A stretch of DNA of 64,000 bases from Sphingomonas ginkgonis (GCF_003970925.1 NZ_RWJF01000001.1:1606501-1670500); one strand, 5' to 3'; shown: positions 36,400 through 44,188, numbered from the stretch's first letter. The notes: a model not told the origin generated them from the letters alone. Made by a program: numbers and translations.

Positions 36400-36852
36400 C
36401 CGGCACACGTCCACCCAGCGCGCGCCAGCGATCTCGGCCAGTCGTTCCGGGGCGACCTCCACCGAGCTGGTTCGCGAGCCGGCGGCAGGGAACACGGTCG
36501 CGAATCTCCGCAGGCTGACGTCGCATAGGATCTCGAGCGCGCTCGCCAGCGCGAACGGGCAGACGCCGCCGACGGGGTGACCCGTGACCGCGTGGGTTTC
36601 CTCCGGGTCGAGCATGCGGGGCCGGGTCCCACAGATGTCCTTGAACTTGCGGTTGTCGAGCCGCGCGTCGCCGCGGGTCACGAGCAGGAGCACGCGCTCG
36701 CCCGCCCGCACCGCCAGGCTCTTGGCGACCCGCGCCGGTTCGATCCCCAGCGCCGCGGCGGCATCGTCGACCGTGGCGGTGCTGGCGTGGCCACCGATGA
36801 TACGAAGCTCGGGCGCATGGATCCGCAGCCAGGCCGCGACCCGGTCGCTCAT
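36376..36852 (-). CDS. YbaK/EbsC family aminoacyl-tRNA deacylase
   Basis: A 158-residue trans-editing-domain protein of the YbaK/ProX group, which hydrolyses mischarged tRNAs such as Cys-tRNA(Pro). ALGIEPARVAKSLAVRAGERVLLLV, DARLDNRKFKDICG, GHPVGGVCPFAL and the catalytic-lysine region match. Specificity among the INS-like families is not decidable here. ATG 36852 overlaps the stop codon of the yjbQ frame (ATGA), so both were in one operon. Confidence 0.9.
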   Translation of the reverse strand: MSDRVAAWLRIHAPELRIIGGHASTATVDDAAAALGIEPARVAKSLAVRAGERVLLLVTRGDARLDNRKFKDICGTRPRMLDPEETHAVTGHPVGGVCPFALASALEILCDVSLRRFATVFPAAGSRTSSVEVAPERLAEIAGARWVDVCRLPEASGP

Positions 36853-37265
36853 TCGCCGATTAGGTGGAGCGCCACCTGCCGTCGCTGCGGGCCGCGGCGG
36901 TGCTCGAACAGGTAGACGCCCTGCCATGTCCCGAGTGCCAGTTCGCCATCGATCACGGGGATGGCGAGGCTCGTCTGGGTTAGCATGGCCCGGAGATGCG
37001 CGGGCATGTCGTCGGGACCTTCGTCGTCATGCTCATAGCCATCGCCTTCCGGAGCCAGTCGGGCAAGGCCACGCTCAAGGTCGCGCCGGGCAGATGGGGA
37101 AGCATTCTCCTGGACGAGCAGAGAGGCGGAGGTGTGGCGGCAGAAGAGGGTAAGCAGCCCGGTACGGACGGCTTGCTGGCGGAGCCACTCGGTCACCGCG
37201 CCGGTGACGTCGTGAAGGCCGGGGCGGTGCGGCTACAGACACAGGAGGTGGACGGCTTGCCGCAT
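36849..37265 (-). pseudogene. yjbQ: YjbQ/UPF0047 family gene with in-frame amber codon
   Basis: Read from ATG 37265 the frame gives MRQAVHLLCL, then TAG at 37235-37233, then PHRPGLHDVTGAVTEWLRQQ… to the normal end, including the family blocks FCRHTSASLLVQENASP, HDDEGPDDMPAHLRAMLTQT and the GTWQGVYLFEHR motif. The total of 138 codons matches the family length of about 138-140, so only codon 11 is wrong. A single base change (for example CAG to TAG) explains it. Internal translation from GTG 37196 (VTEWLRQQAV) would give a 115-residue protein lacking the first strand. It could be a nonsense mutation, a sequencing error or stop readthrough. Confidence 0.8.
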
Positions 37266-37313
37266 GGGAGCGCCGTAGCAAGCTCCGTCACCGAGACAAG
37301 CAGGCGGTTGGCC

Positions 37314-37351
37314 ACAAACGGAAACAGGCCGCGAAACGCTTCGCAGCCTGT
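37314..37351 (-). terminator. Terminator-like hairpin downstream of the small gene
   Basis: On the minus strand ACAGGC-T-GCGAA (37351-37340) pairs with TTCGC-G-GCCTGT (37335-37324) around the loop GCGT, followed by TTCCGTTTG. The stem is 11 bp with one internal mismatch. The T tract is moderate. It lies between the small gene and yjbQ. Confidence 0.6.
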
Positions 37352-37389
37352 CAACGGACGCGAGCCATGGCTCCGTCGATCTGAGCCGC

Positions 37390-37407
37390 GGGCCGCCGAA
37401 GCGGCCC
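37390..37407 (-). other. Perfect 7-bp hairpin with tetraloop after the small ORF
   Basis: GGGCCGC (37390-37396) and GCGGCCC (37401-37407) form a perfect stem around CGAA. It starts 13 bp downstream of the stop codon of the 23-codon ORF and has no T run, so it may stabilise the 3' end or be part of an RNA structure. Confidence 0.55.
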
Positions 37408-37419
37408 ACGGCGAGCCAA

Positions 37420-37491
37420 TTAGGCGGTGCCGCCGGCGCCGCTGCCGCCCGAACCGATCAGCCAATTCCAGATGTTGAAGCGCTTCTTCAT
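37420..37491 (-). CDS. Candidate 23-residue small protein or leader peptide
   Basis: ATG 37491 to TAA 37420 encodes 23 residues: MKKRFNIWNWLIG followed by a tail of only Gly, Ser, Ala and Thr. AGGGG (37502-37498) lies 6 nt upstream. A near-consensus promoter, a leader hairpin and downstream hairpins frame it, so it is a complete transcription unit and not a random frame. The basic, aromatic N-terminal half could sit at a membrane surface. Alternatively it is a regulatory leader peptide (two Trp codons) or the coding part of a dual-function sRNA. I do not recognise a family. Confidence 0.5.
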   Translation of the reverse strand: MKKRFNIWNWLIGSGGSGAGGTA

Positions 37492-37508
37492 GACAAACCC
37501 CTGTCTCG

Positions 37509-37525
37509 GACGAATTCGTTTCGTC
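37509..37525 (-). other. Hairpin in the leader of the small gene
   Basis: GACGAA (37509-37514 on the plus strand) and TTCGTC (37520-37525) are a perfect 6-bp inverted repeat with a 5-nt loop, placed between the predicted transcription start and the ribosome binding site of the small ORF. Confidence 0.45.
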
Positions 37526-37532
37526 GGCGCTC

Positions 37533-37561
37533 ATATTAACCCTAATCGATATGGTTATCAA
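37533..37561 (-). promoter_or_regulatory. Sigma-70-like promoter of the small gene
   Basis: On the minus strand TTGATA (37561-37556) and TAATAT (37538-37533) are separated by exactly 17 bp. The surrounding 100 bp is distinctly AT-richer than neighbouring DNA. The start point would fall near 37526, giving a leader of about 35 nt. Confidence 0.7.
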
Positions 37562-37663
37562 ACAATAACGACATTGCACCTCGGAGCGGAAACGACGCCA
37601 AAGCTTGCTAATTGGTTAACGGCTGCGCGACCAAACGAAACATGAAGCGGTCACGAGCAGCGC
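37562..37663. other. AT-rich intergenic DNA without a gene
   Basis: The stretch between the small-gene promoter and the end of the CHASE2-EAL gene contains no convincing ORF. It has a GGTTAAC element (37613-37619) and is less GC-rich than its surroundings. The EAL gene ends at 37664 with TAA; no clear terminator is seen for it. Confidence 0.5.
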
Positions 37664-39952
37664 TTAGGCTGCGCGGCGGCGGCGTTCCCCGACGAGTCGC
37701 TGAATCAATTCTCGCGGCGCCATTGGTCGACCGACCACGAAGCCCTGGGCCATGTCACAGCCCAGTTCGCTCAACATCTCGAGCGTGGCTTGATCCTCGA
37801 CGCCCTCGGCAAGCACCGTTCGGCCGAGCGAGTGAGCTAGACTGATCGTCGATTGAACCATGAGGCGGTCGCTTCGGGAAAGGCGCATGGCTTTGATGAA
37901 GCTCTGGTCGATCTTCAGCTCAGTCGCCGGGATCTTCTTGAGATAATCTAGCGTGGACAATCCGGTGCCATAATCATCGATGGCCAAGCGAACGCCAAGC
38001 GCCCTCAGCGTGTCCAGCACGGCGAGATCGCGGCCATTTTCGTCGAGCGCAGCCGTTTCGGTCAGCTCGAGCGTTAGTCGTTGAGGTGGCAAGCCGTGCC
38101 GGCGCAGCACTTCTTCGATCATGCGCGGCAGGTCAGGGTCGGCCAGCATGCGTGCCGACAGGTTTACCGCGATGCCGAAGTGAATGCCGCGCTGATTGAC
38201 AGAGGCGGCAAGGGCTACGGACCGGTTGAGAACGAATAGCGTCAGCTTCGCAATACGATCCTGCTGTTCCGCAGCGGCGATGAACTCGCTGGGGGAGATC
38301 GGACCCTTATCAGGGTGGGTCCAGCGGGCCAGCGCCTCAGCGCCAAGTGTGTCCCCGCCGTTGATTCGAACTTGGGGCTGGAAGGCCACCCAGACCTCGC
38401 CATTGTCGATCGCCGCATCGAGCTGGCTCAGCAGGGAGAGGCGCCAAGTTGCCTCCTCCTGTCGGGCAGGATCGTGATACTTCCAGCGTAGTCCCTCGGC
38501 CCAAGCCTCATCGGCAGCGACCAAGGCACTGCCGAAGCGATTGGTTAGGGCGCGTCCACTGCCCAGTTCGACACCGAAGCTGATTGCAACGTCAAACGAC
38601 CCGCCGCCTGCGTTCACCGGCTGGCGAAACAGGGAATGGAGCGCTTCCAGATGGTTGCCAACCGGAGCGCCGCTGTCGGTGAACCAGCCGAAGATGCCTT
38701 CATCGCCTTGGAAGATCTGGCGTTCCTCATGTCCGACCGTCAGGCGCTTGATGATCTGCGTGATGAATTCCATCTCGGCTTCCCGCGGCATGGCGGACAC
38801 CACTTCCGCGAAATTCTGCACGCGCGCGGCGATCATGGGCCGCGCTTGATCCTGAGGACTGGCGCGGAGTGCCTCCAGATTTGGGAGGCCGGTGCGGATG
38901 TTCGTCAGGCCACGTTCGCGGAACTTCCGCCACGCAAACCAGGCGGAGCAGACAGTCAGCAAGAACAAGGCGGGGACGATCTCGGCCGCAACGGCGAGCC
39001 GGTCGAGTAGGAAGCCGCCGCCGATCACGCCGGCGAAGCCCGCCGGGATCAACCAGGCGATGCGTCGCGGCCTGAGGAGCGCAGCAGCGATTACGAGCGA
39101 TGCCAAAAGCCACGCCGGCAGCCAGCCAACGGCGGCCGGCGGGCCCTTCAGCAGTGTCTCGGCACCGAGAATGTGGACGAGGGCTCCCGGCATGCGGTCG
39201 TGACCGGGGATCAGATAGGAGTCGCCGATGCGTTCGGCAGCCGGACCGATAATGGCAACGCGGTTCCTGAAGAAGTCGGCACGCACTCGACCGGAAAGGA
39301 CGTCGCTCGCGGAAACCGTGGGGATCGTCGCAGGATCGATCGAATAATCCACGCGATAGGGCGGTCCGTCCCCGAGCCTGCCGCTCATGGCCGCTGAGAA
39401 ACTCGGCACCCGTTCGCCGTTCACCAAGGCGGAGCGATCGATCGACCAGACGGCACCGAGGAAATCATACTCGACCCAGATCCAGCCAGTTTTCGCGTAT
39501 CGCCGGAACTCCTTGTACGGGAGTGCAAGGGTCTTGGTGCCGCTTTGGTGATCGGAGGAGTATCGTGCGGGAAGCCAAATCTTGCCGGACTTCTTCAGCG
39601 CATTGCTGAACGCGAGATCATCCTGCGCGGTGCTGGGACCGATCGGCATTACATCCTGGAAGATCCTCGCGGGCCCGAGGTCATCGACTTTCGACAGCAG
39701 GCGGGCCTGAAGCCTCCGCGACCAAGGCCAAGCCCCTTCGTCCGAGAGACTTTTGTCGTCGATCGCCACAAACACGAACTGTCCGCTGGCCGGCTGCTGG
39801 CGGACGTAGTTCCGAAGTCCCCAAAGGCCGACTTCGAGCGGGTAACCAATCTGCAGGGCGCCAAACGCCAGGCTCAGCAGCACCATCCACGCGAAATTGC
39901 GCAGCGGGAAGCGCCGCTTGGGCAGGGTCGACGAAGATGGCTCCGAGCGCAT
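37664..39952 (-). CDS. CHASE2-EAL cyclic-di-GMP phosphodiesterase
   Basis: A 762-residue membrane protein: an N-terminal membrane segment (about 20-40), an extracytoplasmic CHASE2 sensor (FVFVAIDDKSLSDEGAWPWSR, DVLSGR, NRVAIIGPAAERIGD in pieces), three further membrane segments (about 280-350), a degenerate GGDEF-like region and a C-terminal EAL domain. The EAL residues are all there: GAEALARW, NLSARML, LTETAAL, IDDYGTGLSTLDYLK, ELKIDQSFI, AEGVED, QGFVVGRP. It should hydrolyse c-di-GMP in response to an external signal. ATG 39952 has AAAGGATGG upstream and is preferred over ATG 39979. Confidence 0.92.
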   Translation of the reverse strand: MRSEPSSSTLPKRRFPLRNFAWMVLLSLAFGALQIGYPLEVGLWGLRNYVRQQPASGQFVFVAIDDKSLSDEGAWPWSRRLQARLLSKVDDLGPARIFQDVMPIGPSTAQDDLAFSNALKKSGKIWLPARYSSDHQSGTKTLALPYKEFRRYAKTGWIWVEYDFLGAVWSIDRSALVNGERVPSFSAAMSGRLGDGPPYRVDYSIDPATIPTVSASDVLSGRVRADFFRNRVAIIGPAAERIGDSYLIPGHDRMPGALVHILGAETLLKGPPAAVGWLPAWLLASLVIAAALLRPRRIAWLIPAGFAGVIGGGFLLDRLAVAAEIVPALFLLTVCSAWFAWRKFRERGLTNIRTGLPNLEALRASPQDQARPMIAARVQNFAEVVSAMPREAEMEFITQIIKRLTVGHEERQIFQGDEGIFGWFTDSGAPVGNHLEALHSLFRQPVNAGGGSFDVAISFGVELGSGRALTNRFGSALVAADEAWAEGLRWKYHDPARQEEATWRLSLLSQLDAAIDNGEVWVAFQPQVRINGGDTLGAEALARWTHPDKGPISPSEFIAAAEQQDRIAKLTLFVLNRSVALAASVNQRGIHFGIAVNLSARMLADPDLPRMIEEVLRRHGLPPQRLTLELTETAALDENGRDLAVLDTLRALGVRLAIDDYGTGLSTLDYLKKIPATELKIDQSFIKAMRLSRSDRLMVQSTISLAHSLGRTVLAEGVEDQATLEMLSELGCDMAQGFVVGRPMAPRELIQRLVGERRRRAA

Positions 39953-39979
39953 TCCATCCTTTCTTTCGGCCTGCCGCAT

Positions 39980-39996
39980 TAACCGTCAAAAGGTTA
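39980..39996. promoter_or_regulatory. Inverted repeat upstream of the CHASE2-EAL gene
   Basis: TAACC (39980-39984) – N7 – GGTTA (39992-39996) is a perfect inverted repeat located 28-45 bp before the preferred start codon. Spacing of 7 recalls CtrA-type TTAA-N7-TTAA sites but the halves are inverted rather than direct, so another regulator may bind. Confidence 0.4.
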
Positions 39997-40064
39997 GGAA
40001 TTCGGAAACCGCGCTCCCGTTGACGAGGCTTTACGAACCCGGAATGAAAACATTTGACGGCTGT

Positions 40065-40088
40065 CCTTGGCCGCAACTTGTGCCAAGG
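40065..40088 (+). other. Hairpin in the region before pntAB
   Basis: CCTTGGC (40065-40071) and GCCAAGG (40082-40088) are a perfect 7-bp inverted repeat with a 10-nt loop, in the 258-bp divergent region between the EAL gene and pntAB. It may be a leader structure or operator. Confidence 0.4.
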
Positions 40089-40210
40089 TGGTGTTGTGTG
40101 CGGGGGATCGGCCAAGCCGACGCGATGACGACGGCGGCACGCTGGCCTTCGTACCGGTGCGACGGGTCGCGACGGATCATCCGTCCGAAACGCCGGAGGG
40201 AAGGGCGCTG

Positions 40211-40513
40211 ATGGATTTCATCTCGATTTTGTCGATCTTCGTGCTGGCCTGCTTTGTCGGCTATTACGTGGTCTGGTCGGTGACCCCGGCGCTCCATACC
40301 CCGTTGATGGCCGTCACCAACGCCATCTCGTCGGTCATCATCGTCGGCGCCCTGATCGCGGCGGCGGCGAGCGGAAGCGCGTCGGCCAAGTGGCTCGGCC
40401 TGCTCGCGGTGACGCTCGCCTCGGTGAACATCTTCGGCGGCTTCGCCGTCACCCAGCGCATGCTGGCGATGTACAAGAAGAAGGATCGCTCGGGGGACAA
40501 GGCCCATGGCTGA
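40211..40513 (+). CDS. pntAB: NAD(P) transhydrogenase subunit alpha part 2 (PntAB)
   Basis: A 100-residue membrane subunit with three hydrophobic helices: FISILSIFVLACFVGYYVVW, the characteristic TPALHTPLMAVTNAISSVIIVG and WLGLLAVTLASVNIFGGFAVTQRML (each in outline). It forms part of the proton channel with PntB. It is separated from pntAA by five foreign genes on both strands, so it must have its own promoter. It overlaps pntB by 8 bp. Confidence 0.95.
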   Translation: MDFISILSIFVLACFVGYYVVWSVTPALHTPLMAVTNAISSVIIVGALIAAAASGSASAKWLGLLAVTLASVNIFGGFAVTQRMLAMYKKKDRSGDKAHG

Positions 40514-41948
40514 GGCCGCCGCGCACGCCCAGCCGTCCTGGGTCCTTCTCGCCTATCTGATTGCGGGCGTCTGCTTCATCCTCGCGCTGCGCGGTCTTTC
40601 GAGCCCGGAGAGCAGCCAGCGCGGCAACCGTCTCGGCATGATCGGCATGGCGATCGCGGTCGGGACGACGCTCGCCGTCCATCAGATCACCTCGCTGCCG
40701 GAAATCGCAATCGCGATCGCCATCGGCGCCGCGATCGGCCTCGTCACTGCGCGGCGGATCCAGATGACGGCGATGCCGCAGCTCGTCGCCGCCTTCCACA
40801 GCCTCGTCGGCCTGGCCGCCGTCCTTGTCGGCGCCGCCGCCTTCCTCAACCCCGAGGCGTTCGGGATCGCGGTCCGCATCACGCCCATCGCCAGCCCGTC
40901 CTTCATCTCGATCCTGCCCGTCAGCCGGATTGAGATGGGCCTCGGCGTCGCGATCGGCGCGATCACCTTCTCGGGCTCGGTGATCGCCTTCCTAAAATTG
41001 AACGGCAACATGAGCGGATCGCCGATCCTGCTGCCGGGACGGCACATCATCAACCTCGGCACGCTCGCCGCCATCGTCGGGCTGATCGCCTACTTCACCC
41101 AAGACCAGGCGCCGTGGGTGTTCTTCACCGTCATGGCGCTCTCCTTCGCGATCGGCTTCCTGCTGATCATCCCGATTGGCGGGGCCGACATGCCGGTCGT
41201 GGTGTCGATGCTGAACAGCTATTCCGGCTGGGCCGCGGCGGCGATGGGGTTCACGCTGCACAATTCGGCGATGATCATCACCGGCGCGCTGGTCGGAAGC
41301 TCGGGCGCGATCCTCAGCTACATCATGTGTCGGGCGATGAACCGAAGCTTCATTTCGGTGATCGCCGGCGGGTTCGGCGCGGTCTCGGGGCCGAGCGGCG
41401 GCGGCGAGGCGATCGACCGTCCCTACAAGCGCGGCTCGGCCGAAGACGCCGCCTTCCTGATGAGCCAGGCCGACCAGGTCATCATCGTTCCGGGCTACGG
41501 CATGGCGGTGGCCCAGGCGCAGCATGCCCTGAGGGAGATGGGCGACCTCCTCAAGAAGGAAGGGGTGCGGGTCAAATATGCCATCCACCCCGTCGCCGGC
41601 CGGATGCCGGGACATATGAACGTGCTGCTGGCCGAGGCCAACGTCCCCTACGACGAGGTCTTCGAGCTGGAGGACATCAACTCGGAATTCGCGCAGACCG
41701 ACGTCGCCTTCGTGATCGGCGCCAACGACGTCACCAACCCGGCGGCCAAGACCGACAAGTCGTCGCCGATCTACGGCATGCCGGTGCTCGATGTCGAAAA
41801 GGCGCGAACCGTGCTGTTCATCAAGCGCTCGATGGGCGGGGTGGGCTACGCCGGCGTCGACAATGAGCTCTTCTACCGCGACAACACGATGATGCTGCTC
41901 GCCGATGCCAAGAAGATGGTCGAGGAAATCGTCAAGGCGCTGGGCTAG
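40506..41948 (+). CDS. pntB: NAD(P) transhydrogenase subunit beta (PntB)
   Basis: A 480-residue subunit: an N-terminal membrane domain of about eight to nine helices (FHSLVGLAAVLVG, MSGSPILLPGRH, PVVVSMLNSYSGWAAAAMGF) and the NADP(H)-binding domain III at the C-terminus (VIIVPGYGMAVAQAQHALRE, HPVAGRMPGHMNVLLAEA, GANDVTNPAAKTD, KRSMGGVGYAGVDN). It completes the proton-translocating transhydrogenase that drives NADPH formation. Confidence 0.96.
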   Translation: MAEAAAHAQPSWVLLAYLIAGVCFILALRGLSSPESSQRGNRLGMIGMAIAVGTTLAVHQITSLPEIAIAIAIGAAIGLVTARRIQMTAMPQLVAAFHSLVGLAAVLVGAAAFLNPEAFGIAVRITPIASPSFISILPVSRIEMGLGVAIGAITFSGSVIAFLKLNGNMSGSPILLPGRHIINLGTLAAIVGLIAYFTQDQAPWVFFTVMALSFAIGFLLIIPIGGADMPVVVSMLNSYSGWAAAAMGFTLHNSAMIITGALVGSSGAILSYIMCRAMNRSFISVIAGGFGAVSGPSGGGEAIDRPYKRGSAEDAAFLMSQADQVIIVPGYGMAVAQAQHALREMGDLLKKEGVRVKYAIHPVAGRMPGHMNVLLAEANVPYDEVFELEDINSEFAQTDVAFVIGANDVTNPAAKTDKSSPIYGMPVLDVEKARTVLFIKRSMGGVGYAGVDNELFYRDNTMMLLADAKKMVEEIVKALG

Positions 41949-42150
41949 CCGGCTGGCCCGCGCCTGAAAGCGACGGCTCGAGCTGACCTGATCCGGAACG
42001 CGGGCGTAACGCTCCGTCGCCGCGCTGCAACAGGTCGGCGTTGCGGCGTTTATTATTGTTCCTGCCGCTTGCCCGCTCGCTTGGATTGAGAGACAAAGGT
42101 GGAACGGCGGCGCCGCAAGCGCCTCTTTCGACAGACGTTTCTGGGTTGAA

Positions 42151-42188
42151 GCCCCCAGCCCGCGCACGCGCCGGCCGGTGGGCTGCGG
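42151..42188 (+). other. Stable hairpin just before the racemase ribosome binding site
   Basis: CCCCCAGCCC (42151-42160) pairs with GGGCTGCGGG (42179-42188) with one mismatch. It ends 2 nt before the GGAAGGA ribosome binding site of the racemase gene and could modulate its translation. The preceding 200 bp after pntB holds no gene that I can support. Confidence 0.45.
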
Positions 42189-42203
42189 GTGGAAGGATCG
42201 ACA

Positions 42204-42920
42204 GTGAAGAAGCTGGGCATCATCGGCGGGATCAGCTGGGCCTCGACCGCGATGTACTATGAACAGATCAACCGCGCGGTCACGCAGCGGCTGGGCGGAT
42301 TGCACAGCGCGAGCATCGTGATGGAAAGCTTCGATCTCGCCACGGTCGCGGCGCTGCAGCAGCGCGAGGACTGGGTCGCGATGGACCAGCAGTTCGGCAG
42401 CGCGGCGCGGCGGCTCAAGGATGCCGGCGCGGAAGGGCTGATCATCTGCTCAAACACCGGCCACCGCGCCTATGACGCGGTCAGCGAGGCCGCCGCTATC
42501 CCCGTGCTTCATATCGCCGACGCGACGGCCGAGCGGATCGCCCGCGACGGCGTCCAGCGGGCAGCGCTGCTCGGCACCCGGTTCACCATGAGCCAAGGCT
42601 TCGTCCGCGAGCGGCTCGAGCAGCGCGGGGTTCAGCTGGCGCAGCTCGATCCGGCGTGGATGGCCGAGATCGACCGCATCATCTACGAGGAACTGGCCGC
42701 GGGGCGGGTGGTGCGCGACAGCCAGCGCAAGCTGAAGACACTGATCACCGAGCTGCAGAAGAAGAAGGTTCAGGCGGTGATCCTGGGCTGCACCGAACTG
42801 GTGCTTGCCGTCGACACCCGCGCCAACGTCCTGCCGGTTTACGACACCACGGCGATCCACGCCAAGGCGGCGGCGGAATGGATGCTCGCCGACGAGGAAG
42901 AGGCGCGGGCGGCCGCCTAG
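42204..42920 (+). CDS. Aspartate/glutamate racemase family protein (YgeA-like)
   Basis: A 238-residue cofactor-independent amino-acid racemase. The N-terminus KKLGIIGGISWASTAMYYE is typical; the two active-site blocks are IICSNTGHRAYD and VILGCTELVLAVD. In the first block the catalytic position is the Thr of C-x-N-T rather than Cys, as in the E. coli YgeA group, with the Cys of GCTEL as second residue, so a broad-specificity racemase is likely. GTG 42204 follows GGAAGGA at good distance; GTG 42189 does not. Its stop shares CTAG with the convergent GreA/B gene. Confidence 0.88.
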   Translation: MKKLGIIGGISWASTAMYYEQINRAVTQRLGGLHSASIVMESFDLATVAALQQREDWVAMDQQFGSAARRLKDAGAEGLIICSNTGHRAYDAVSEAAAIPVLHIADATAERIARDGVQRAALLGTRFTMSQGFVRERLEQRGVQLAQLDPAWMAEIDRIIYEELAAGRVVRDSQRKLKTLITELQKKKVQAVILGCTELVLAVDTRANVLPVYDTTAIHAKAAAEWMLADEEEARAAA

Positions 42921-43378
42921 ACGGCGACGGCGATGGCGGTGATCACCAGCGTGGCGCCATCTGGCAGGTCGACCTCGTCGCCGACCTCCGCTTCCAGCAT
43001 TGCGCGGGCGAGCGGCGCGGTGAAGGCGATGCGGTCGGTCGCGGGTTCGCTTTCGTCATGGCCGACGATCTCCAGCGTCCGCGCCCGCCCGTCGCGCTCG
43101 AAGGTCACTCGCGTGCCGATCGCGACGGTCTCTCCGCTTGGTGCCGGGGCGAGCTGCGCGCTGGCGAGCCGCTGACGCCAGTAGCGGGCGTCGCGCAGGA
43201 CCGCCTTGCGGTCCTCGTCGCCGAGGTCGGTCGCGAGCGCCGCCTCGAGCATCGCCGCTCGCTCTTCGATCAGCCGCAGCCCGCCCGGGGTGACAAGGTT
43301 GGGACCGGGCGGGATCGGCAGCTCGAACCGCGGCTCGAGATGCTCGTCGTCGCTTTCGCGGCGGAAGGCGACGCTCAT
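42917..43378 (-). CDS. GreA/GreB family transcription elongation factor
   Basis: A 153-residue protein with the N-terminal coiled coil (TPGGLRLIEERAAMLEAAL, residues about 29-75) and the FKBP-like C-terminal domain (VAIGTRVTFERDG, IVGHDESEP, IAFTAPLARAMLEAEVGDEVDLP). It rescues backtracked RNA polymerase through the secondary channel. The N-terminal 25 residues and moderate sequence divergence make it GreB-like or a GreA paralogue; a main greA is probably elsewhere. Confidence 0.9.
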   Translation of the reverse strand: MSVAFRRESDDEHLEPRFELPIPPGPNLVTPGGLRLIEERAAMLEAALATDLGDEDRKAVLRDARYWRQRLASAQLAPAPSGETVAIGTRVTFERDGRARTLEIVGHDESEPATDRIAFTAPLARAMLEAEVGDEVDLPDGATLVITAIAVAV

Positions 43379-43591
43379 GGCAGAGAAAGCCCGTTTTGCA
43401 TGAGAAGCTGAATAGCCGACCGGTTCCGTCCCGGAAAGCAAATGAGCGCTTCAGCTGGGAAGCGGATGTCAGGGATGTAGGTTCTCGGCATCAACAACGA
43501 GCGACATTCCACCCTGCCACCATTAGATTACGGCGTCGGGCGGCAGTCTTGCCCAACGGGCGCTTGCGGCTTTGCCGAACGGCGAGGCCGA

Positions 43592-44188
43592 TTACCGGAA
43601 CTCGCCGGGAGAGCCCCGCCTGGCGGCCGCGACGTCGGCGGCAATGTCTGTCTCGCGCATCCGGGCCGCGTAAGCTGCCAGTACCAAAGCCGGCTCGTGA
43701 GGTGCTCCGCCGCGTGCCAACCGCTGGCGTTCCGCAGCCTCGGCCCACTCCTTCACGCAGTCGAGCGGCTCAGCCAGCAAACGGGTGTCAATGCTGTGCA
43801 CTCGAAGTGGTCCCGTCGTCTCGCGAACAGCGACAACCGTGTGGTGGCTCAACTTGCCGTAACGAACGTCAAGACCGACCTGCGACAGGGCATTCCACGG
43901 GATCGTTCGCGAGAACCAGGCAGAGCGAACCTCGATGCCGCCTTCGGAGGTCGCCAGCGCCAGGCAGCCGTGGCGGATCAACCCCAGGGTCATGCCGGCC
44001 GTGACCAGCACGAGGTATGACGCTGTGGCAAGGAGCACGGCCGAGGGAACGAAGCCAAGACCAAGAACGCTGGGGAAGCCGCCGTTTGCGTGAATTACAG
44101 CGTTGATGATTACCACGAGGGCGGCGACCAGCATCCATGCGCTTCGTCCTGCGAGAGCGATCGGGGAGTAGTCCAGCCGGGGCGACAT
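43592..44188 (-). CDS. Hypothetical membrane protein, possible PH-like domain
   Basis: A 198-residue protein with two hydrophobic helices near the N-terminus (about residues 16-34 and 46-69), followed by a soluble domain with the pattern GGIEVRSAWFSRTIPWNALSQVGLD in pieces, which resembles bacterial PH-like membrane proteins, and a polar C-terminal helix. No catalytic motif is visible. MSPRLDYSPIAL at 44188 is used as start; an in-frame start at 44302 adds residues without family support. The 213 bp between its end and the greA/B start holds no supportable gene. Confidence 0.6.
   Translation of the reverse strand: MSPRLDYSPIALAGRSAWMLVAALVVIINAVIHANGGFPSVLGLGFVPSAVLLATASYLVLVTAGMTLGLIRHGCLALATSEGGIEVRSAWFSRTIPWNALSQVGLDVRYGKLSHHTVVAVRETTGPLRVHSIDTRLLAEPLDCVKEWAEAAERQRLARGGAPHEPALVLAAYAARMRETDIAADVAAARRGSPGEFR

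Noticed and set aside
37420..37491. Reading the small ORF as a classical trp leader peptide
   Set aside because: It has only two non-adjacent Trp codons and the genes downstream are yjbQ and ybaK, not tryptophan genes; kept only as an alternative.
37193..37579. Minus-strand frame of 128 codons overlapping the small gene and the yjbQ 5' end
   Set aside because: It lies out of frame with yjbQ, has no ribosome binding site and no family features; the 23-codon ORF has better signals.
43396..44004. 202-codon plus-strand frame opposite the membrane protein gene
   Set aside because: Composition is Arg/Pro/Ser-rich with no motif, and the opposite frame encodes a membrane protein with clear helices.
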